Shown piece after piece: positions 1 to 6,969 of a stretch of 34,528 nucleotides of DNA. This stretch comes from Aquisalinus sp. GTDB lineage: Bacteria; Pseudomonadota; Alphaproteobacteria; Caulobacterales; Parvularculaceae. A program made the position numbers and the translations under genes. Numbering within the stretch: the first letter of the stretch is position 1; each line of letters begins with the position of its first letter. The DNA lies in assembly GCA_022763115.1 (NCBI GenBank), contig JALEGJ010000078.1:1-34528 (forward strand), read 5' to 3'. Under the pieces are notes generated by a model, which made no database searches, was not told the DNA's origin, and saw nothing but the letters and a program-made list of their open reading frames with translations.

Positions 1-2
1 AG

Positions 3-581
3 TCTAACCTGTTCACAGGCACAGCGTTTATCCTCGACAACGCCGAGGAGCAAAACGCAAAAGGTCTGGAAATCGACACAATGTGGTATCCAACAGAAAA
101 CTGGACAGTGACTTTCTCAGGCACATTCCTTGATCCTGAGTTCACCGAGTTTACGCAGGGTTCTGTGTTTAACAGTCAGTTCCAGGCAGTCCAAACAGAC
201 CTGTCCGGCACACAGCCTGGCAACATCGCTGAAACAACGCTGTCTACAGCGGCAACCTGGACGTGGGAACGTGGTAACTACAACGGCTTCGTCCGCGGTG
301 ACTGGCAGTATATCGATGAAATCACCATTCAGGGTGGCGGCGACCGTAACTTTAACAACACTGCACTCGGAGCAGTTGGATTTGACACACGCGCAGTCAG
401 CACGATCAATGGTAGCGTCGGTATCACACGCGACAATATTGATGTGCTGTTCTGGGGTCGTAACCTCTTCAATGACGAGTACATCACAACGACATTCAAC
501 ACGACAGCTCAACAGGGCAGCCTCAACGGCTATCCAAACATGCCACGTACATATGGCGTTAACGTGCGCGCCAAGTTCTAA
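3..581 (+). CDS. TonB-dependent outer-membrane receptor, C-terminal part (5' end outside window)
   Basis: The reading frame is open from base 3, so this is the 3' end of a longer gene. It gives about 192 residues of alternating polar and aromatic strands typical of the 22-strand barrel of TonB-dependent receptors, including GLEIDTMWYPTENW and a late strand with VLFWGRNLFNDEY. The protein ends in NVRAKF, a last strand with a terminal Phe, which is the usual BAM recognition signature of outer-membrane barrels. Such receptors import siderophores, vitamin B12, sugars or other nutrients using TonB energy. The substrate cannot be told because the plug domain lies outside the window. A strong intrinsic terminator follows 24 bases after the stop. 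The internal ATG at 81 is not a start; it lies inside the barrel. Confidence 0.9.
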   Translation, partial: SNLFTGTAFILDNAEEQNAKGLEIDTMWYPTENWTVTFSGTFLDPEFTEFTQGSVFNSQFQAVQTDLSGTQPGNIAETTLSTAATWTWERGNYNGFVRGDWQYIDEITIQGGGDRNFNNTALGAVGFDTRAVSTINGSVGITRDNIDVLFWGRNLFNDEYITTTFNTTAQQGSLNGYPNMPRTYGVNVRAKF

Positions 582-605
582 GCGCAGACGCTATTTAAGA
601 AACAC

Positions 606-637
606 AAAACCGGTCGGGGCAACCTGGCCGGTTTTTT
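606..637 (+). terminator. Intrinsic terminator of the TonB-dependent receptor gene
   Basis: AAAACCGGTCGGG (606-618) pairs with CCTGGCCGGTTTT (623-635), giving a 13-bp stem with two G-U wobbles. The loop is GCAA, a stable GNRA tetraloop, and the 3' arm runs into six T. The hairpin lies 24 bases after the receptor stop codon, in the right orientation for a Rho-independent terminator. Confidence 0.93.
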
Positions 638-728
638 GTTGCCTTGAATATCCGGCAACACGTCGTAAACTTGGCGCTCCAGAAGTGCGGCATCCGCTCA
701 CGCCTTCCCTGACAAACCACAGACCCTG

Positions 729-1949
729 ATGGAGGATTGCCTGAGCAAGCCCCGCGATACGCGCAGCATCCTGATTTTTATCTGCCTGGTGCTTTTCTTT
801 GATGCAATGGGCGTCGCCCTGATCCTGCCGGTAATGCCGGAGTTGATCGGCGAATTGTCAGACCTGCCAAATAGTAGCGCCGCTGAAATCTCCGGCTATC
901 TCCTGTTCACTTTTGCCATAATGCAGTTTGCTTTTGCGCCGATCCTCGGGGGCTTGAGTGATCGCTTTGGCCGCCGACCAGTGCTGTTATTGGCATTACT
1001 GGGGTTCAGCATCGACTATTTCATCATGGCCGCAGCGCCCAGCCTCTTCTGGCTGTTCGTCGCGCGTGCCCTTTCCGGTCTTTTCGGTGCAACCTTTCCT
1101 GCGGCCAATGCCGCCATCGTCGATATTACTGACCCGGCACAGCGCGCCCGCAACTTTGGCTATATCGGCGGCGCAGTAGCGCTCGGCTTCATCTTCGGCC
1201 CGGCCTTTGGCGGCTTGGTGGGCGAATATGGTGCGCGCCTGCCCTTCATCATTTCCGGCATCCTGACGTTCGGCGTCTGCATCTACGGGTTCTTCAAATT
1301 CCCGGAAACACTGCCGCAAGAGAAGCGGCGACGGTTTGACTGGCGGCGGGCCGACCCGTTCGGCAGCATCATCTCGGTCAGCCGCTATCCGTTAATCCTG
1401 CCTCTGATCTTCAGCCTGTTCCTGATCCAGTTCGCCAACCAGTCCTATGTCAGCATCTGGTCATTCTTCACCATCGAAGTGGCAGGCTGGTCACCCTTCA
1501 TGATAGGCGTCTCTGCCGCGCTTTATGGCCTCTGCATGGCTATCGTTCAGGGCGGCCTCACCGGTCCCGTCATCAAGCGCACCGGCCCTGAACGTGCGGT
1601 CCTGTTCAGCATGATCGCCGGCATACTTGCTTATCTCGGGCTTGGCATTGCCCAGACACCGGCTGAGATATTCTTCTGGATTATAGGCGGCAGCCTTTCC
1701 GGCTTTATCTTCCCGGCCTATCAGGCTCTGATGACAGTTCGGGTGCCGGAGGACAGTCAGGGCGAACTTCAGGGCGCTCTCGCCAGCTCTTTCAGCCTCG
1801 CAACCATTATCGGACCCCTGATGATGTCACAGACATTTGGCCACTTCACAAGCGGCGAAGGTGTTTACCTGCCCGGCGCTGCGTTCATTCTTGCCGCCGG
1901 ACTGGTGATTGCATCACTCGTCGTATTTATCGTGGCCACCCGAAAATAG
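729..1949 (+). CDS. MFS transporter, DHA1 / Tet(A)-like exporter
   Basis: The 406-residue length fits a 12-helix major facilitator. Motif A is seen as GGLSDRFGRRP at about residues 74-84 (loop 2-3), and the antiporter motif C region as GFIFGPAFGG at about 152-161. The first helix, with FFDAMGVALILPVMPEL, and the layout as a whole match the TCR/Tet drug:H+ antiporters of the inner membrane. A drug or metabolite export role follows from the family; the substrate is unknown. No TetR-type regulator is adjacent, which argues against a classical tet cassette. The start is uncertain: the ATG at 729 lacks an upstream Shine-Dalgarno, while GGAGG at 731-735 is well placed for an in-frame CTG at 741. 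It converges with the lipoprotein gene that ends 19 bases away. Confidence 0.88.
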   Translation: MEDCLSKPRDTRSILIFICLVLFFDAMGVALILPVMPELIGELSDLPNSSAAEISGYLLFTFAIMQFAFAPILGGLSDRFGRRPVLLLALLGFSIDYFIMAAAPSLFWLFVARALSGLFGATFPAANAAIVDITDPAQRARNFGYIGGAVALGFIFGPAFGGLVGEYGARLPFIISGILTFGVCIYGFFKFPETLPQEKRRRFDWRRADPFGSIISVSRYPLILPLIFSLFLIQFANQSYVSIWSFFTIEVAGWSPFMIGVSAALYGLCMAIVQGGLTGPVIKRTGPERAVLFSMIAGILAYLGLGIAQTPAEIFFWIIGGSLSGFIFPAYQALMTVRVPEDSQGELQGALASSFSLATIIGPLMMSQTFGHFTSGEGVYLPGAAFILAAGLVIASLVVFIVATRK

Positions 1950-1968
1950 CACCGGCTCACACCTCGCA

Positions 1969-2568
1969 TCATTCGGTATAGCCCCAGGCAGGTGGTGGCA
2001 CGGCAACCGGGTTCTCGAGATCAAACTCCACCCGGAAAAAACGCTCGGGCCGGGACAATTCATACGCAAACACCTGCCCCACCACTATTTCCATGGCCCA
2101 GACATTATCCACCGACACATCAAGACCCTCTCGCAGGAACAGCTCTTTTGAGTAATCATCCGCCGGAAACGCCTGTCGCTGAGGCGTACCAGCGTCAGCC
2201 GTATCCCCGCCATACTGGGTCACCGCATCTTCGCTGCCGTCTTCATGCCGATGGTCATGTTTCAGGCGTAAACCATTGTCATTCCTGGATATTATCCATG
2301 TACGTGAACGGTCATCAGCCACATGGAGCGGAATGCGGATCACCTCCTCCTCGCAGTCGCGCACATGCATGACTACGCGCCGCAAGTCCCAGTCCGTGCC
2401 CTGGTCAACCGCATCATCGCTGACCATCTGCCCTTCAAACGCCTGACCACACAAAGTGTAGAGACTGTCGAAGAAAGCAGCCTGCGTTTTTATGCGCGCG
2501 TCATCACCACTAGCACAACCGCTCGCCAGCAGAACCACCCCTGTCATCGCTGAATATAAATGTTTCAT
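1969..2568 (-). CDS. Conserved lipoprotein of unknown function
   Basis: The 199-residue protein starts with a short signal peptide and the lipobox LASGC (residues 14-18), so Cys18 should be lipidated and the protein anchored in the outer or inner membrane. The body is polar and contains a conserved-looking stretch with EEVIRIPLHV, DRSRTW, LRLKHDHRHEDGSEDAVT and YGGDT. From memory these elements recur in a family of secreted proteins of unknown role in many Gram-negative bacteria; I cannot attach a named domain. The His/Asp-rich KHDHRHEDGSED segment could bind metal, but that is inference. The start is supported by GAGGG a few bases upstream of the ATG at 2568. The gene follows the peroxiredoxin on the same strand but is separated from it by a terminator, so it is probably transcribed independently. 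Confidence 0.75.
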   Translation of the reverse strand: MKHLYSAMTGVVLLASGCASGDDARIKTQAAFFDSLYTLCGQAFEGQMVSDDAVDQGTDWDLRRVVMHVRDCEEEVIRIPLHVADDRSRTWIISRNDNGLRLKHDHRHEDGSEDAVTQYGGDTADAGTPQRQAFPADDYSKELFLREGLDVSVDNVWAMEIVVGQVFAYELSRPERFFRVEFDLENPVAVPPPAWGYTE

Positions 2569-2601
2569 GTTCCCTCAAGTAGCATAGCCAACCCGAAACG
2601 C

Positions 2602-2630
2602 AAAAAGGCCGGCGCAGTGGCCGACCTTTT
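2602..2630 (-). terminator. Intrinsic terminator of the peroxiredoxin gene
   Basis: Read on the minus strand, AAAAGGTCGGC pairs with GCCGGCCTTTT over 11 bp (one G-U) around a 6-base loop, and the run extends to five T. It lies 22 bases past the peroxiredoxin stop and just upstream of the ribosome binding site of the lipoprotein gene, so it separates the two genes transcriptionally. Confidence 0.88.
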
Positions 2631-2652
2631 CAGAACAACAGTCAGAGCTGAT

Positions 2653-3192
2653 TTATGCCGCCGCTTTTTCTGCACCTTTGAGGTAGCCCAGCATTGTATC
2701 CACGTCTGAAACTTCAAACGGGTCGCCTTCCGCATTGTCACAGAAGTCCGGCTCGACGAACATTTTCTCGACTTGGCCATCGTTGATGAGGGCCGAATAG
2801 CGCCATGATCGCATCCCGAAGCCAAGATTGTCCTTGTCGACAAGCATACCCATTTTGCGGGTGAACTCACCGGAGCCATCTGGCAGCAGGCGCACTTTAT
2901 CCACACCCATATGCTTGCCCCACTGATACATCACGAAAGCGTCGTTCACGCTCAGGCAGATAACCTCATCAACACCTTGCGCTTTCAGGTCCTCAAACTT
3001 CTCCTCATAACCCGGCAGATGGGTCGATGAGCAGGTTGGTGTGAAAGCGCCCGGCAGAGCAAACAGAACAACTTTCTTGCCCTTGAATAGTTCATCGCTG
3101 GTCACGTCCTGCCAGCGGAACGGGTTTGGCCCTTCAACGCTCTCGTCACGCACGCGGGTTCTGAAAGTAACATTAGGAACTTGATTTACCAT
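2653..3192 (-). CDS. Peroxiredoxin, Prx5 type (AhpC/TSA-redoxin family)
   Basis: This 179-residue thiol peroxidase should reduce H2O2 and organic or lipid hydroperoxides in the cytoplasm. The active-site block is [16 protein letters not shown], with Thr51 and the peroxidatic Cys54, and the conserved RYS follows at about residue 131. The VSVND-type strand of the family is present as CLSVNDAF. The end [24 protein letters not shown] resembles the peroxiredoxin half of the hybrid Prx5-glutaredoxin enzymes, but no glutaredoxin domain follows. Cys151 in that segment is a possible resolving cysteine. The ATG at 3192 is preceded by AAAGAGGA. No OxyR gene is adjacent. A perfect AAAATC-AC-GATTTT palindrome lies about 70 bases upstream and could be an operator. 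It forms a single-gene unit closed by its own terminator. Confidence 0.93.
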   Translation of the reverse strand: MVNQVPNVTFRTRVRDESVEGPNPFRWQDVTSDELFKGKKVVLFALPGAFTPTCSSTHLPGYEEKFEDLKAQGVDEVICLSVNDAFVMYQWGKHMGVDKVRLLPDGSGEFTRKMGMLVDKDNLGFGMRSWRYSALINDGQVEKMFVEPDFCDNAEGDPFEVSDVDTMLGYLKGAEKAAA

Positions 3193-3260
3193 GGATATCC
3201 TCTTTCGGGTTTGAAACTTACATCATGGAAATAGGAACGCCGGGCGCGAAAGTGAAATTC

Positions 3261-3274
3261 AAAATCACGATTTT
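3261..3274. promoter_or_regulatory. Short AT-rich palindrome in the peroxiredoxin/sqdB divergent spacer (possible operator)
   Basis: AAAATC-AC-GATTTT is a perfect palindrome with a 2-base centre. It lies about 70 bases upstream of the peroxiredoxin start, in the 276-base spacer between divergent genes, where I see no convincing gene. The position fits a repressor or activator site, but no known consensus is matched, so this is tentative. Confidence 0.3.
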
Positions 3275-3468
3275 CGCCATCGAAAAAAACGATCATACCT
3301 TCCCATCTTTATCTCGAATTCAGATAGTGCGCCGCAGGAGAACAATCCAGTCCAGTCCTCGAAATGGGGGACATCACACGGCCCGGTCAGACAAAAGCGT
3401 TGAAGGCCAGAGTTACCTCTGATAGGTCAGCGACAAAGGTTAACCCTGACAGGTAATGAGGTCTTGAA

Positions 3469-4635
3469 ATGTCTAAAGTAATGGTGCTGGGTGGTGATGG
3501 TTTTTGCGGTTGGCCAACCAGTCTTTATCTCTCACGCCGCGGTCATGACGTCTGCATTGTGGACAATCTCTCCCGCCGCAAGATCGACATTGAACTGGAG
3601 GTAGACTCCCTCACCCCGATCCGCCCGATTCACCAGCGCCTCGATGTCTGGAAAGAACTGACAGGCAATGAAATCAGCTTCTACAACTTCACTGTCGGTG
3701 AAAATTATCACCGCCTCCTGACCCTGATCAAGGAATTCCAGCCGGACGCAATCATCCACTTTGCCGAGCAACGTGCTGCGCCCTATTCCATGAAATCCGC
3801 CCAGCACAAGCGCTATACCGTGATGAACAATCTTGGCGCGACTAATGACGTTCTGGCCGCCATCGTCGAAGCTGGCCTCGATACCCATGTTATTCACCTC
3901 GGCACCATGGGCGTTTACGGCTATGGCACAGCGGGCATGAAAATCCCCGAAGGCTATCTGAAAGTCAAAGTAGAAACAGAAGAAGGCCTAGTCGATAACG
4001 AAATTCTGTATCCGGCCAATCCGGGGTCAATCTACCACATGACCAAGACCCAGGATCAGCTGCTGTTCCATTTCTATAACAAGAATGACGATATCCGCAT
4101 CACGGACCTGCATCAAGGCATCGTCTGGGGTACCCAGACCGAAGAAACCAAGATGCATGACGACCTTATCAACCGCTTCGATTACGACGGAGATTACGGA
4201 ACCGTGTTGAACCGCTTCCTGATGCAGGCTGCGGTCGAGTATCCGCTGACAGTCCATGGCACAGGCGGCCAGACACGTGCCTTCATCCACATTCAGGACA
4301 CTTGCCGCTGTATTGAACTGGCTCTGGAGAACCCGCCGCAGAAAGGCGAGCGTGTGAACATCCTCAACCAGATGACCGAGACGCACCGCGTGCGGGATCT
4401 GGCAAAGATGATCTCGGAAATGACAGGCGCAGAAATCTCCTACATCGATAATCCGCGCAAGGAAGCCGACGAGAATGATCTGCATGTGGCCAATGACCGC
4501 TTCCTCGGGCTTGGCCTGTCACCGATCACACTGGACGAAGGTCTGATGGAGGAAATCAAGACCATCGCCGGTGAATATGCCGAGCGCTGTGACAAGACAA
4601 AAATTCCGTGTGTCTCTCTCTGGAACCAGAAGTAA
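3469..4635 (+). CDS. sqdB: UDP-sulfoquinovose synthase (SqdB/SQD1 family, extended SDR)
   Basis: This enzyme converts UDP-glucose plus sulfite to UDP-sulfoquinovose, using bound NAD+. The 388-residue protein shows the whole SQD1 pattern: the nucleotide loop GGDGFCGWPTSLYLS (residues 8-22), the family stretch HFAEQRAAPYSM (97-108), HLGTMGVYG with catalytic Thr146, and SIYHMTKTQDQ with Tyr189 and Lys193 of the YxxxK motif. Also present are TDLHQGIVWGTQTEETKMHDDL-type residues, LNRF and GGQTRAFIHI. The product feeds either the sulfolipid SQDG or a sulfoquinovose-containing glycan. The usual bacterial sulfolipid partners sqdC, sqdD and sqdX are not seen here; the next genes are cysH and, beyond it, glycosyltransferases. 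cysH starts 18 bases downstream, so the two are probably co-transcribed. GAGG lies upstream of the start. Confidence 0.93.
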   Translation: MSKVMVLGGDGFCGWPTSLYLSRRGHDVCIVDNLSRRKIDIELEVDSLTPIRPIHQRLDVWKELTGNEISFYNFTVGENYHRLLTLIKEFQPDAIIHFAEQRAAPYSMKSAQHKRYTVMNNLGATNDVLAAIVEAGLDTHVIHLGTMGVYGYGTAGMKIPEGYLKVKVETEEGLVDNEILYPANPGSIYHMTKTQDQLLFHFYNKNDDIRITDLHQGIVWGTQTEETKMHDDLINRFDYDGDYGTVLNRFLMQAAVEYPLTVHGTGGQTRAFIHIQDTCRCIELALENPPQKGERVNILNQMTETHRVRDLAKMISEMTGAEISYIDNPRKEADENDLHVANDRFLGLGLSPITLDEGLMEEIKTIAGEYAERCDKTKIPCVSLWNQK

Positions 4636-4653
4636 CCTGCTGCGAGGACACCG

Positions 4654-5403
4654 ATGGTCGTCCGTACAGTATCGGAGATCGAACGCGAGAAAACAGTCGC
4701 CCGGCTGAACAGGGACTACAGCCGGGCTTCTGCTTTTGATGTTCTCTCTCACAGCATCAAGACAGAATTTCCCGGCAGGATTTGCGTGGTCTCTTCCTTT
4801 GGCACGGAGTCGGCGCTGCTTCTGCATATCGTCGCGAGAGTAGACCCGAATGTGCCGGTTTTCTTCCTCGATACAAGGAAGCATTTTCCGGAGACGGATG
4901 AATATGTGGGAACGCTGACTGGCGCGCTGGGCCTCAAGGATGTGCGGCGCATATCGCCGAATGAAGCACATCTCATCGCAGATGACCCCGACGGCACCCT
5001 GCATGAACGAGACACCGACCGCTGCTGTTACATCCGCAAAACCCTGCCCATGGTGCGGGTCCTGCAACCCTACACAGCCTGGATATCCGGACGGAAGCGT
5101 TTTCAGGGCGGCGAGCGGGCAGAACTTCAGCTGTTCGAGTCGGAAGATAAATGGATCAAGATCAACCCGCTCCACAGAACCAGCCAGGAAGATATCAAAA
5201 AACACTTCGAAGCCCTGGACCTGCCGCATCATCCGCTGCGGTTTCAGGGTTACCCGTCTATCGGCTGTGCGCCCTGCACGTCGCCCGTAGACGAGCACGA
5301 AACAGACCCGCGCGCAGGACGCTGGGCCGGGCAGGATAAAACCGAATGTGGCATCCACATTATTGATGGCAAGGTCGTCAGAGGCGCGCCGGACAACGGC
5401 TAA
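4654..5403 (+). CDS. cysH: Adenylyl-sulfate (APS) reductase, 4Fe-4S, thioredoxin-dependent
   Basis: This enzyme reduces adenylyl sulfate to sulfite and AMP in the cytoplasm. The 249-residue protein has the family nucleotide motif SSFGTESALLLHI (about 47-59), the LDTRKHFPET loop (72-81), the ISGRKRFQ substrate loop and the catalytic ECGIH with Cys232. Four further cysteines, CC at 124-125 and CxxC at 205-208, are the [4Fe-4S] ligands. These mark the APS-type enzyme rather than the cluster-free PAPS reductase of enterobacteria. It sits 18 bases after sqdB, and GAGG precedes its ATG. Sulfite is the direct sulfur donor for UDP-sulfoquinovose, so the pairing suggests dedicated sulfite supply. It could also serve general cysteine synthesis, since no other cys gene is in the window. 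Confidence 0.94.
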   Translation: MVVRTVSEIEREKTVARLNRDYSRASAFDVLSHSIKTEFPGRICVVSSFGTESALLLHIVARVDPNVPVFFLDTRKHFPETDEYVGTLTGALGLKDVRRISPNEAHLIADDPDGTLHERDTDRCCYIRKTLPMVRVLQPYTAWISGRKRFQGGERAELQLFESEDKWIKINPLHRTSQEDIKKHFEALDLPHHPLRFQGYPSIGCAPCTSPVDEHETDPRAGRWAGQDKTECGIHIIDGKVVRGAPDNG

Positions 5404-5483
5404 CGCAGCTATTTTACCAATCTTCCTTTTTTGCAGTTGCGCGATATTAGACGCCCTGCCAAATGAGTGCTAATCATCAAGAC

Positions 5484-5492
5484 TGCTATACT
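5484..5492 (+). promoter_or_regulatory. Extended -10 promoter candidate upstream of the coiled-coil/glycosyltransferase genes
   Basis: TGCTATACT is an extended -10 element (TG-n-TATACT, five of six matches to TATAAT). It would start transcription near 5499, about 20 bases before the chosen GTG start at 5519. The -35 region is poor, as is common for extended -10 promoters. If real, it separates the next two genes from sqdB-cysH in part. Confidence 0.5.
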
Positions 5493-5518
5493 CACATGCG
5501 TAACGCGGGAGAGTGCAC

Positions 5519-6967
5519 GTGTCTTTATACAACGCTGACACAAAACTGTTTTATTTCGATGACTCTATCCAGAATAAAGTCACCAGTCTTTCACAGGATG
5601 AGCTGACATTCCGGGCTTTCCGGGTTTCTGCCAATGACAACGGCACATTGATCGCCACGGAAACTGACGGTCAGGTTCATACATTCAACGCGGCAGCAGC
5701 CGGGGCCGTTGTCTTCCTGTCCTCGTCAAGCAGTAATGAAGCGCTCGCCGAGCAGGCAACTGCCCTGTGGACGAATGCTGGCCTTACACCACCAGCAGTC
5801 GTGAATGCAGCGAGCAGCCGAGGGCCAGATTTGACGCGCTCCATTCTTGCTTCTGTGAATGCTCAGCTGGAAGTGGAACTGCATGCCACGGCAACCGAAG
5901 CCATTTCACTGGATCGCCAGATCGCCGTGTTGCGCGAGGAAGTTGAAAATCTGAAGATGCAGTTGGTGAAAAAACGGCTCGAAGAGCGTTTCACCGGTAC
6001 GTTGCCAATTCTGGCCTATGAAAACAGGGCCAGTGGCTCGAGTGTTGAATTATCCAACACACGCACAGCAAAGCAGATGCTCCCCTTTGCCGGGTCACTG
6101 ATTGTTGGCCTTGCCATCCAGCTTGCGGAGATGCCGAACTTTGCCGACGGTTATTTGCGCGCCTCACTGGTGGCGCGGGAAGACAGTAAAACACTGTGCC
6201 AGTGGCAGATCAGGGAAAAACCCGCGCATGATTTGATCGCCCTCTCCATCGAAGAGCCGATTGCGCACAAATATCGCTATATTGATCTCGTACTGGAATG
6301 GCTGGGCTCGGATGTTTCCTCCATCTCCCTGAAGCTTGCAGAGTCCAGGGGTGACCCCGAGGGGTATCTGCAACTCTCCGATGGTACAGATCTTTCCAAA
6401 CCATTGATGCTGAAAGTCTGGACCGGGAACAGTTTTTCCAACGCAGAAATGTCAGAATGGGTGTTCCAGCCAACGATCATCGAAGAACTGGGACGCGCCC
6501 TGCTGGCAAGGCCCGTATCCGACAGCGCCCTCTCAAGCGCAAAAGTTACGATTGAGCGTGATTTCAAATTCCGCCTGTTTAATGTCGACGATAGCGGCGT
6601 GATGTTACACCCGACACTGCATGGCCCTTCCGTCGCAGAATTCGACCCGAAATGGACTAAAACCGTCAGCGGTCTATCTGCAGAAATTGTGAACCCGCAT
6701 GAAGAAGCCCCCAAAGTGTCTTTCAACCTTGTTCTCTCGGAAGAGGAACTGAAAGGCGAGGACGTGATAGCTGTTGCGGAAGGTCAGGATATTGACGGCG
6801 CAGTGGCGGCTGGCTGGAAAAATATGATCGGCGGCACACGCGGCTCAATTGAACTGCACACGGAGAAACCGCAATCCGTCAGCCGCTGCTATCTTCTCAC
6901 CAAAGTTGATGGTGACAGCGTCTCCCATGCGCATGTCAGGTTTCGCAAACTCTCCCTGCTGATCTGA
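5519..6967 (+). CDS. Coiled-coil protein of unknown function, linked to glycosyltransferases (possibly DUF6212-like)
   Basis: About 482 residues with no signal peptide or membrane segment. I do not recognise a catalytic motif. The N-terminal ~110 residues look like a small alpha/beta domain. A heptad-rich stretch then runs over roughly residues 130-158 (LDRQIAVLREEVENLKMQL), a probable coiled coil. The rest is beta-rich, with repeated WIR/WLG-type strands resembling a jelly-roll or carbohydrate-binding fold. From memory it resembles DUF6212 proteins of alphaproteobacteria, but this is uncertain. The start is GTG 5519 rather than GTG 5513: GGGAG at 5507-5511 is 7 bases from 5519 and abuts 5513. 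The glycosyltransferase begins 2 bases after its stop, so they are surely co-expressed and may work as a pair, for example as tether and enzyme. Confidence 0.7.
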   Translation: MSLYNADTKLFYFDDSIQNKVTSLSQDELTFRAFRVSANDNGTLIATETDGQVHTFNAAAAGAVVFLSSSSSNEALAEQATALWTNAGLTPPAVVNAASSRGPDLTRSILASVNAQLEVELHATATEAISLDRQIAVLREEVENLKMQLVKKRLEERFTGTLPILAYENRASGSSVELSNTRTAKQMLPFAGSLIVGLAIQLAEMPNFADGYLRASLVAREDSKTLCQWQIREKPAHDLIALSIEEPIAHKYRYIDLVLEWLGSDVSSISLKLAESRGDPEGYLQLSDGTDLSKPLMLKVWTGNSFSNAEMSEWVFQPTIIEELGRALLARPVSDSALSSAKVTIERDFKFRLFNVDDSGVMLHPTLHGPSVAEFDPKWTKTVSGLSAEIVNPHEEAPKVSFNLVLSEEELKGEDVIAVAEGQDIDGAVAAGWKNMIGGTRGSIELHTEKPQSVSRCYLLTKVDGDSVSHAHVRFRKLSLLI

Positions 6968-6969
6968 CA

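Noticed and set aside
130..729. 199-residue open frame overlapping the TonB-dependent receptor
   Set aside because: It is a shadow of the receptor's barrel-coding frame with no recognisable domain, and it crosses the terminator.
729..1949. Tetracycline resistance gene tetA
   Set aside because: The protein is Tet-like in fold, but no TetR repressor or tet operator is adjacent and many DHA1 exporters look the same; specificity cannot be claimed.
3225..3422. 65-codon frame between the peroxiredoxin and sqdB genes
   Set aside because: There is no clear ribosome binding site, its composition is Arg/Lys-rich and low in complexity, and it has no family features; the spacer is better explained as divergent regulatory DNA.
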